Shown here one piece after another: positions 1 to 5,000 of a stretch of DNA of 5,000 nucleotides. The number at the start of each line of letters is the position of its first letter. Within the stretch, counting starts at the first letter, position 1. The notes below the pieces were generated by a model. It was given only the letters and a program-made list of their open reading frames with translations. It ran no database searches and was not told the DNA's origin. A program made the translations under genes and the position numbers. This DNA is from Alphaproteobacteria bacterium (GTDB lineage: Bacteria > Pseudomonadota > Alphaproteobacteria > CAAHEQ01 > UBA3637): the NCBI GenBank assembly GCA_017540065.1, contig JAFYBU010000009.1, positions 1-5,000 on the forward strand. Reading direction: 5' to 3'.

Positions 1-121
1 TAAACGCCACTTGTTGATGAATCATCCTCACAAGCGGAATCGTCAGGCTCGCCGTATGCATTCGGCCAGCACGACTGTGTCCCGTATCTTGAAATTCTTT
101 ATTCATGGGAAAGGAGTGTAA
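1..121 (+). CDS. rpmI: 50S ribosomal protein L35, C-terminal part (5' end outside window)
   Basis: This is the tail of a small basic protein. Codons in frame from base 2 give 39 residues, beginning KRHLLMNHPHKRNRQAR and ending FFIHGKGV before the TAA at 119-121. The KRH-L stretch followed by a lysine/arginine-rich segment matches the middle and C-terminal half of bacterial L35, a protein of roughly 65 residues that binds 23S rRNA in the large subunit. The identification rests on this resemblance and on position: rpmI sits directly before rplT in most bacteria. Only 3 bases separate its stop from the rplT start, and the rplT Shine-Dalgarno sequence lies inside its last codons, so the two are surely co-transcribed and probably translationally coupled. 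The start codon and promoter are outside the window. No frameshift or internal stop is seen. Confidence 0.88.
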   Translation, partial: KRHLLMNHPHKRNRQARRMHSASTTVSRILKFFIHGKGV

Positions 122-124
122 GCT

Positions 125-481
125 ATGGCAAGAGTCAAACGCGGTACCACTGCCCATGTCAAGCATAAGAAAATTTTGAAATTGGCCAAAGGCTATCGTG
201 GTCGTAATTCCAAAGTTTTCCGTGTTGCTAAAGAAAAAGTGGAAAAAGGTCTGCAATATGCTTATCGCGATCGCAGAGCTAAAAAAACAGAAATGCGTCA
301 GTTGTGGATTGTTCGTATTAATGCGGCAGTTCGTGCTAACGGCATGGTTTATTCCCGATTTATGAGCGGCTTGTCCAAGGCCGGTATTTCCTTGGACCGA
401 AAGGCATTGGCTGCCATCGCATTAGATGAGCCAAAAACTTTCGCTGAATTGGTGGAAAAAGCCAAAGCGGCCCTGAAATAA
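125..481 (+). CDS. rplT: 50S ribosomal protein L20
   Basis: The protein has 118 residues, the normal length for L20. L20 is a primary 23S rRNA-binding protein needed early in 50S assembly. The family opening MARVKRG is followed by a long, strongly basic N-terminal extension (residues 1-60) that threads into rRNA. Next come the conserved YAYRDR segment (45-50), the signature region with LWIVRINAAVR (60-70), YSRFMSGLSKAGI (76-88) and LDRKALAAIA (90-99). The C-terminal globular half ends in the usual ELVEKAKAAL helix. The ATG at 125 is supported by AAAGGAG at 110-116, with 8 bases between. The gene forms an operon with rpmI and is followed 17 bases after its stop by an intrinsic terminator, which probably ends the ribosomal protein transcript. 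In E. coli, L20 represses translation of its own operon; nothing visible here tests whether that holds in this organism. Confidence 0.98.
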   Translation: MARVKRGTTAHVKHKKILKLAKGYRGRNSKVFRVAKEKVEKGLQYAYRDRRAKKTEMRQLWIVRINAAVRANGMVYSRFMSGLSKAGISLDRKALAAIALDEPKTFAELVEKAKAALK

Positions 482-498
482 TCAGGAAGGAAAATAAG

Positions 499-533
499 AA
501 ACCGTTTGGATGATTTTCCAAACGGTTTTTTTT
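499..533 (+). terminator. Rho-independent terminator after rplT
   Basis: A perfect 12-bp stem pairs 499-510 with 517-528 (core AACCGTTTGG / CCAAACGGTT). It encloses a 6-base loop, TGATTT, and runs straight into eight T residues at 526-533. It begins 17 bases after the rplT stop, so it most likely ends or strongly attenuates the rpmI-rplT transcript before pheS. There is no room between the rplT stop and the stem for a leader peptide of the E. coli pheM type. I also see no alternative pairing that would form an antiterminator, so a constitutive terminator is favoured over a tRNA-Phe-sensing attenuator. Confidence 0.9.
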
Positions 534-534
534 C

Positions 535-563
535 TTGTCTTTTACCCTAAAAAAGTGTATAAA
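535..563 (+). promoter_or_regulatory. Putative sigma-70-type promoter of pheST
   Basis: TTGTCT at 535-540 (4 of 6 matches to the -35 consensus TTGACA) is separated by an ideal 17-base spacer from TATAAA at 558-563 (5 of 6 matches to TATAAT). Initiation would be expected near 569-572, giving a leader of about 20 bases that carries the pheS Shine-Dalgarno sequence. The -35 box lies just behind the T-tract of the rplT terminator, so the terminator and a new promoter are packed back to back. This is a pattern match in AT-rich DNA. Its position makes functional sense, but no transcript data support it here. Confidence 0.6.
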
Positions 564-579
564 GAAAAAACTTACAAAA

Positions 580-585
580 AAGGAA
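580..585 (+). promoter_or_regulatory. Ribosome binding site fixing the pheS start at 592
   Basis: AAGGAA at 580-585 lies 6 bases before the ATG at 592. The open frame extends upstream to a TTG at 535, but that codon lies at the end of the terminator T-tract, overlaps the putative -35 box and has no Shine-Dalgarno sequence at a suitable distance. The extra residues it would add are lysine-rich and unlike PheS N-termini. The ATG at 592 is therefore the start chosen. Confidence 0.75.
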
Positions 586-591
586 AATACT

Positions 592-1662
592 ATGCAAGAA
601 AAACTAGACAAAATAAAAGAATCAGTATTGCCCGCCATTGAAAAAGCGGGGAATTTAGCGGATTTGGATGCTGTTCGTGTGGGTGTTATCGGGAAAAACG
701 GTTCATTGACAGCTTTGATGAAAGAATTAGGGGGATTATCTGCAGAAGAAAAGAAACAAATGGGAGTCCTTTTAAACGCCGTTAAGACAGAGATAATGTC
801 AGCAATTTCTAATAAAAAAGAATCCTTGGAAGTTGCTGAATTGAATGCACGTTTGGAAAATGAGTCTGTGGATGTAACTTTGCCGGTTCGTCCTGTCCAT
901 CAAGGGCGGATTCATCCTATCAGTCAGGCAACGGAGGAAGCTCTAACCATTTTTGCTCAGATGGGTTTTGAAATGGCTGAAGGGCCGGATATTGAGGATG
1001 ATTGGCATAACTTTGAAGCCTTGAATACCCCCAAGGAACATCCGGCACGTCAAATGCAAGCTACTTTCTTTTTTCCGAATAAGAATCTGTTGCGTACTCA
1101 AACTTCTGGTGTTCAAATTCGGACAATGGAAAATAAAAAGCCCCCCATTCGAATTGTGTGTCCCGGTCGGACATATCGTCGTGATTATGATGCAACACAT
1201 ACGCCTATGTTCCATCAGATCGAAGGGCTTGTTATTGATGAAAAAACTAATTTGGCGAACTTACGTTCTGTTTTGATTGAATTCTTCAAGCTCTTTTTCG
1301 AAACAGAGGATGTTCAGGTGCGTTTCCGTCCCAGTTACTTTCCTTTTACAGAACCATCCTATGAAATGGACTTAGGTGGTGCCATGGCACGGAATATCGG
1401 TAAAGAATGGTTGGAATTGTTGGGCTGTGGTATGGTCGATCCTCGCGTTTTAGAAAATTGTGGAATTGATCCTAAAAAATACCAAGGTTTTGCCTTTGGT
1501 GTCGGTTTGGATCGTTTGGCCATGATGAAGTACGGTATTCCTGATTTACGGCCGATGTTTGAAGCAGATATGAAATGGATTAAGCACTATGGTTTTGTGC
1601 CACAAGATGTACCTTCAATCACAAACGGACTTTCTATGAACGGAGGCAAAAAATGCGATTAA
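592..1662 (+). CDS. pheS: Phenylalanyl-tRNA synthetase, alpha subunit
   Basis: This 356-residue catalytic subunit of the cytoplasmic alpha2-beta2 PheRS (class II) activates phenylalanine with ATP and transfers it to tRNA-Phe. Residues 1 to about 90 form the charged, helical N-terminal arm expected to make a tRNA-binding coiled coil. The catalytic domain then begins at HPI (108-110). Conserved elements follow in order: LLRTQTS (166-172); motif 2 with GRTYRRDYDATHTPMFHQIEG (192-212, residues R193, R196 and F207-H208-Q209); the FPFTEPS strand (250-256); and motif 3 with GFAFGVGLDRLAM (299-311). A301 corresponds to the alanine that shapes the phenylalanine pocket in E. coli PheS (Ala294), so normal specificity is expected. 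The C-terminus runs about 20 residues past KHYGF (331-335), longer than E. coli PheS (327 residues) but usual for alphaproteobacterial forms. The gene overlaps pheT by 10 bases. It appears intact. Confidence 0.98.
   Translation: MQEKLDKIKESVLPAIEKAGNLADLDAVRVGVIGKNGSLTALMKELGGLSAEEKKQMGVLLNAVKTEIMSAISNKKESLEVAELNARLENESVDVTLPVRPVHQGRIHPISQATEEALTIFAQMGFEMAEGPDIEDDWHNFEALNTPKEHPARQMQATFFFPNKNLLRTQTSGVQIRTMENKKPPIRIVCPGRTYRRDYDATHTPMFHQIEGLVIDEKTNLANLRSVLIEFFKLFFETEDVQVRFRPSYFPFTEPSYEMDLGGAMARNIGKEWLELLGCGMVDPRVLENCGIDPKKYQGFAFGVGLDRLAMMKYGIPDLRPMFEADMKWIKHYGFVPQDVPSITNGLSMNGGKKCD
1641..1646 (+). promoter_or_regulatory. Ribosome binding site for pheT inside the pheS 3' end
   Basis: CGGAGG lies 6 bases before the pheT ATG at 1653 and within the last codons of pheS. 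It is a stronger Shine-Dalgarno match than the one in front of pheS. Together with the 10-base gene overlap it favours translational coupling, which would help keep the alpha and beta subunits in equal amounts. The coupling itself is inferred. Confidence 0.75.
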
Positions 1663-4016
1663 GTTTAACAACGTTAAAAAGATATTTAGAAACAAATGCG
1701 ACCCCAAAAGAAATAGCAGATAAATTGACGGCAATTGGTTTGGAAGTAGAGGAAGTGCAGGATTTATCCGCTTCTTTACAAGGTTTTATTGTTGGGGAAA
1801 TCAAATCTGTTGAACAACATCCGAACGCTGATCGGTTGCATGTTTTGCGTGTTTTTGACGGACAGCAGGAATTACAAATTGTTTGTGGTGCCCCTAATGT
1901 GCGTGTGGGATTGAAATCTATTTTGGCTTTACCGGGGTGTTTAATTCCTAAGTTTAATGAAAAAATTGAAAAAGGTGTTATTCGCGGTGTTGAATCTAAC
2001 GGGATGATGTGTGCAGAAGATGAACTTTTAATTGGTGAAGATCATACGGGTATTATTGAACTAGACACAGATAAACCGGCCGGAACGCCTGCCGCAGAGG
2101 CCTTGAACGCAGATGTAATTTTTGATGTTAATGTGACGCCAAATCGTCCGGATTGTTTGGGGATAAAGGGAATTGCTCGTGATTTGGCAGCAACAGGAAT
2201 CGGCACCTTAATTATTTCTCAACCAATTGAAATTAAAGGGAATTTTAAATCTCCAGTGAATGTTAAGATTGAAACATCAGCTTGTCCGATTTATACCGGG
2301 CGTTTCATTAAGAACGTTAAAAACGGGGAAAGTCCGGATTGGATGAAAAAAGCCTTGATTTCAGCCGGACTTCGTCCGATTTCAGCTTTGGTAGATATTA
2401 CTAATTATCTGAATATAGCAGAATGTCGTCCTTTGCATGTATTTGATGCAGATAAATTAACAGGAAATATTATTGTGCGTCAAGCAAAAGAGGGTGAAAA
2501 ATTACAAGCCCTTGATGATAAAGAATATACCTTGTCACCAGAAGTTGCTGTGATTGCGGACGAAAAGACTGCTCAAAGTATTGCCGGCGTAATGGGGGGA
2601 GTAGATACTGCTGTTTCTGCTGACACTAAAAATGTCTTTTTGGAAAGTGCTTACTTTAATCCTGTTGATGTTGCCAAAGCTCATATAAAAACAGGGGCAG
2701 AATCCGATTCTTGTGCTCGTTTTGAACGTGGGGTTGATCCTGCAAGCGCTGTAGCTGATAATATCACGGCCACTCAAATGATTTTGGATTTATGTGGGGG
2801 AGAACCTTCTGAAATCGTAATTGCAGGAAAAGAACCCGCTTGGCAGCAAACAATAGATTTTGATTGGGCGGAAGTTGAACGTTTGACGGGACTTAAAATT
2901 GCAAAAGATAAAATGAAGTCCATTTTTATGGCACTTGGTTTTGGTGTAGATGGAAATAAAATTTCTGTTCCTTCATGGCGTTCACATGATGTTAAATTAC
3001 CGGCTGATTTGGTTGAAGAAATTGTTCGTATTTACGGATTAGATGAAATTCCCGATCTTCCTATGCGTGCGGAAAAATTGCCTGCTGGGATTTTGTTACC
3101 CAATCAACAACGTGAAATGGTTGTACGTCGCGCTTTGGCAGAGCAGGGGCTTAATCAAGCTATTACCTGGTCATTCTGTGATTCTAAATTGGCAAAATAT
3201 TTTGGTTCTAAAGGTGTTCTTTTGGATAACCCAATTTCTTCCGACTTGAATGAAATGCGTCCCAGTTTGGTGGTGAATTTGTTATCTGCTGTTGTGCGTA
3301 ATCAGGCAACAGGAACCGGTGATATTCAATTATTTGAAGTGGGACCTGAATTTTATTCCGATAAAGTCGGAGAACAGAAATTGGTTGCTTGTGCGGTCAG
3401 AGCAGGGAATTATTTGCCTAAATCTTGGCAAGAACAGGCACGTCCCGTAGATGTATTTGATGCCAAGGCGGATGCTTTACGCGCATTGAAGGCTGCCAAT
3501 GCTCCTGATAATTTGATTGTTTATCGCAATGCACCAAAATGGTATCATCCTGGGCGTTCTGGGGCTTTTCAACTGGGAAAAAACATCGTTGCCGTATTTG
3601 GTGAAATTCACCCACAAGTACTAAAGGCGTTTGATATAAAAACGCCTGTGGTTGCTTGTGAGGTTTATTTAGATGCGATTCCGATGCCTAAAAGTAAGGC
3701 AGGAAAAATGCAATTGGCTGTTCAAAAGTCGATTTATCAAGCGGTTACCCGTGATTTTGCTTTTGTGATGGATAAATCAGTTGAAGCTCAGAAATTGCTT
3801 TCTACAATACAAAATGTAGACAAAAATCTGATTAAACAGGTTTCTGTTTTTGATGTCTATGAAGGGGATAAATTACCCGAAGGTAAAAAACAAATTGCTG
3901 TTCAAGTGGTAATTCAATCCATGGATAAGACATTGACAGATAAAGAAATTGAAACTCTGTCTACTCAAATTTTGAACTTTGTTTCAAAAGCAACAGGCGC
4001 AGAATTGCGTAAATAA
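1653..4016 (+). CDS. pheT: Phenylalanyl-tRNA synthetase, beta subunit
   Basis: This 787-residue protein is full length for the bacterial beta subunit (about 790-805). It pairs with PheS, binds tRNA-Phe and hydrolyses mischarged Tyr-tRNA-Phe. An N-terminal segment (1-40) is followed by the EMAP-type tRNA-binding OB fold (about 44-150, with HPNADRLHVLRV at 56-67 and VCGAPNVRVG at 77-86). Next is the B3/B4 editing domain (about 210-385). It keeps the histidine of PLHVFD (H262) and the glutamate of FLESAYF (E331), matching E. coli editing residues His261 and Glu334, so proofreading should be active. The B5 domain (about 395-470) has the magnesium ligands D446, D452, E455 and E456 with the same spacing as in E. 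coli. A catalytic-like module (about 475-680) with the class II fold but no active site comes next. The ferredoxin-like anticodon-binding domain (about 693-786) closes the protein. Start ATG 1653 is supported by CGGAGG upstream and the family opening. The gene is second in the pheST operon and convergent with ileS. No damage is seen. Confidence 0.98.
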   Translation: MRLSLTTLKRYLETNATPKEIADKLTAIGLEVEEVQDLSASLQGFIVGEIKSVEQHPNADRLHVLRVFDGQQELQIVCGAPNVRVGLKSILALPGCLIPKFNEKIEKGVIRGVESNGMMCAEDELLIGEDHTGIIELDTDKPAGTPAAEALNADVIFDVNVTPNRPDCLGIKGIARDLAATGIGTLIISQPIEIKGNFKSPVNVKIETSACPIYTGRFIKNVKNGESPDWMKKALISAGLRPISALVDITNYLNIAECRPLHVFDADKLTGNIIVRQAKEGEKLQALDDKEYTLSPEVAVIADEKTAQSIAGVMGGVDTAVSADTKNVFLESAYFNPVDVAKAHIKTGAESDSCARFERGVDPASAVADNITATQMILDLCGGEPSEIVIAGKEPAWQQTIDFDWAEVERLTGLKIAKDKMKSIFMALGFGVDGNKISVPSWRSHDVKLPADLVEEIVRIYGLDEIPDLPMRAEKLPAGILLPNQQREMVVRRALAEQGLNQAITWSFCDSKLAKYFGSKGVLLDNPISSDLNEMRPSLVVNLLSAVVRNQATGTGDIQLFEVGPEFYSDKVGEQKLVACAVRAGNYLPKSWQEQARPVDVFDAKADALRALKAANAPDNLIVYRNAPKWYHPGRSGAFQLGKNIVAVFGEIHPQVLKAFDIKTPVVACEVYLDAIPMPKSKAGKMQLAVQKSIYQAVTRDFAFVMDKSVEAQKLLSTIQNVDKNLIKQVSVFDVYEGDKLPEGKKQIAVQVVIQSMDKTLTDKEIETLSTQILNFVSKATGAELRK

Positions 4017-4026
4017 ATTGTCGATT

Positions 4027-4061
4027 AAAAATAGCCCCGATTTTACGGGGCTATTTTTTTT
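4027..4061. terminator. Intrinsic terminator between convergent pheT and ileS, probably bidirectional
   Basis: A perfect 13-bp stem pairs 4027-4039 with 4046-4058 (core ATAGCCCCG / CGGGGCTAT) around a 6-base loop, ATTTTA. On the plus strand it is followed by eight T residues (4054-4061), a strong terminator for pheST starting 11 bases after the pheT stop. Read on the minus strand, the same GC core is followed by five T residues (complement of 4031-4027) before AATCG. It could therefore also end ileS transcription, though less efficiently. It occupies most of the 58-base gap between the two stop codons. Confidence 0.9.
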
Positions 4062-4074
4062 AAGGACAGAAATC

Positions 4075-5000
4075 TTAATTTTTTTGGACATCAAAGGTGA
4101 TCGTACTGTCACCCAATTCTTCTGTTTTCCCAGAATTAGAAGATTCTGTGAAATTAGTTGCCAAAACCTGTTCAGCAATATAATTTTTATGTTCAGAGAG
4201 TGCTTGTTTTACCTCGTCAGAAGAGCTTGTCCAGACCAGACTGATTCTGTCAGATACATCCAAATCTTTTTCTTTTCTGAGTTGTTGTACCATACGAACA
4301 AAATCGCGAGCAATTCCTTCACGGGCAAGTTCTGGATGGACCGTCAAATCCAATTGAACCACCGCTGTATTATCCGGCAGAGGTTGACCTTTGAAGCCTT
4401 CTTTCATCATGAGACGTAATTCAAATTCATCAGAGTTCAATGTTTGTCCGCCAATGCTTAAAGTGCCATCCGTGTTTAGGGCCCATTGATTTTGTTTGTT
4501 GGCGGCCATAATTGCCCCCATAAATTTTCCCAGACGTTTACCAATGAGAGGGGTTTTTAAATACAAGAACTTATTTGCCACACTGGACACGTCTGTATTC
4601 AAAACAACTTCCTTCACATTGATTTCATCTTTCAGCATTTCTTTAAAGCTTTCTAATGAAGTTGTTTTTTCACCTGCAATCGTCATGCTGGAAAGTGGTA
4701 AACGATTACGTAAATGATTTTCTTCACGAATAGCTTTAGCTGTACTGGCCACGGCACGCACTAAATCCATTTGAGTTTTTAAATCATCCTCATCGGGTAA
4801 AGCATCTACATTCGGCCAATCTTCCAAATGTACGGATTTTTCCCCGGTTAAACCGCGATAAACAAAATCCGCCATAAATGGTGCCAAAGGTGCAATGGCC
4901 TTGGCTAGTGACAATAACATCGTATAAAGCGTATCAAAGGCTGATGTATCTGTTCCATCCCAGAAACGATCGCGTGAACGACGAATATACCAGTTATTCA
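4075..5000 (-). CDS. ileS: Isoleucyl-tRNA synthetase, type 2 (eukaryote-like), C-terminal part (5' end outside window)
   Basis: The frame stays open on the minus strand to the window edge, so the ATG at 4918-4920 is internal. There are 307 complete codons before the TAA at 4077-4075. The fragment starts with NNWYIRRSRDRFW (1-13), the conserved entry to the class I helical anticodon-binding domain in the IleRS subgroup. It continues with IAPLAPFMAD (35-44), SVHLEDWP (55-62), IREENHLRNRLPL (90-102), GKRLGKFMGAI near 153-163 and LAREGIARDFVRMVQQLRKE (224-243), then VSDRISL. These are features of the long C-terminal region of type 2 IleRS. The fragment has no cysteine, so the C-terminal zinc finger of type 1 enzymes such as E. 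coli IleRS is absent. The enzyme charges tRNA-Ile in the cytoplasm. Whole type 2 enzymes have about 1,000-1,100 residues, so about 70% lies outside, including the HIGH and KMSKS motifs and the editing domain. ValRS and LeuRS fit less well. Confidence 0.93.
   Translation of the reverse strand, partial: NNWYIRRSRDRFWDGTDTSAFDTLYTMLLSLAKAIAPLAPFMADFVYRGLTGEKSVHLEDWPNVDALPDEDDLKTQMDLVRAVASTAKAIREENHLRNRLPLSSMTIAGEKTTSLESFKEMLKDEINVKEVVLNTDVSSVANKFLYLKTPLIGKRLGKFMGAIMAANKQNQWALNTDGTLSIGGQTLNSDEFELRLMMKEGFKGQPLPDNTAVVQLDLTVHPELAREGIARDFVRMVQQLRKEKDLDVSDRISLVWTSSSDEVKQALSEHKNYIAEQVLATNFTESSNSGKTEELGDSTITFDVQKN

Noticed and set aside
535..591. An upstream in-frame TTG that would lengthen PheS by 19 residues.
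   Set aside because: It overlaps the terminator end and the likely -35 box, has no suitable ribosome site, and adds a lysine-rich stretch not typical of PheS. ATG 592 has AAGGAA at good spacing.
360..638. A minus-strand open frame spanning the rplT end, the terminator and the start of pheS.
   Set aside because: It is antisense to well-conserved genes, and its translation is dominated by Phe/Ser runs from the A- and T-rich junction, with no recognisable domain. Other antisense frames inside pheS and pheT (for example 943-1215, 2535-2777 and 3418-3615) were rejected for the same reason.
510..641. A short reading frame from ATG 510 rich in phenylalanine codons (positions 3, 7, 8 and 11), resembling the E. 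coli pheM leader peptide just before pheS.
   Set aside because: Its start lies inside the terminator hairpin and the Phe codons come from the hairpin arm and T-tract themselves. A leader for attenuation must precede the hairpin. The nearest Shine-Dalgarno-like bases (485-490) are about 20 bases away, and the frame runs on into pheS out of frame.
3979..4419. A 146-codon plus-strand open frame across the pheT end and antisense to ileS.
   Set aside because: It passes through the terminator hairpin, starts inside pheT without a ribosome site, and its translation is low-complexity and phenylalanine-rich. The minus strand encodes clearly conserved IleRS sequence, so this is a shadow frame.
1..5000. 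A novel system, mobile element, CRISPR array, tRNA or other accessory structure.
   Set aside because: Coding sequence for five conserved translation genes covers nearly all of the window. The only gaps (122-124, 482-591, 4017-4074) are explained by ribosome sites, terminators and a promoter. No direct repeats, terminal inverted repeats or cloverleaf-like segments were seen by eye.

Overview
The window is a chromosomal housekeeping block devoted to translation: two large-subunit ribosomal proteins, both subunits of phenylalanyl-tRNA synthetase and the C-terminal part of isoleucyl-tRNA synthetase. The DNA is moderately AT-rich. The order rpmI-rplT-pheS-pheT is common in bacteria. The PheS tail (KHYGF followed by a short Pro/Gly/Leu-rich end), the L35 C-terminus and a eukaryote-like IleRS together point to a low-GC alphaproteobacterium, perhaps a host-associated or gut lineage. 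That placement is inference from sequence style, not from a search.

Layout. Bases 1-121 hold the last 39 codons of rpmI (L35). After 3 bases comes rplT (L20, 125-481). A strong intrinsic terminator (499-533) follows at once, and directly behind it lies a good sigma-70-like promoter (535-563). pheS starts at an ATG at 592, not at an upstream in-frame TTG, and overlaps pheT by 10 bases (1653-1662). pheT runs to 4016. A hairpin at 4027-4061, with T-runs usable on both strands, separates pheT from the convergent ileS. ileS reads on the minus strand from beyond base 5000 to its stop at 4075.

How the genes work together. L35 and L20 are assembly proteins of the 50S subunit. PheS and PheT form the alpha2-beta2 enzyme that charges tRNA-Phe and clears mischarged Tyr-tRNA-Phe. 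IleS charges tRNA-Ile. The terminator plus promoter suggest that pheST is transcribed largely apart from the ribosomal protein genes, while the 10-base overlap suggests coupled translation of the two synthetase subunits.

There is no gene-free stretch over 300 bases, and no mobile element, CRISPR array, RNA gene or unknown protein family was seen. I found no previously undescribed system. The points most worth a second look are the type 2 (eukaryote-like) IleRS and the compact terminator/promoter junction before pheS.
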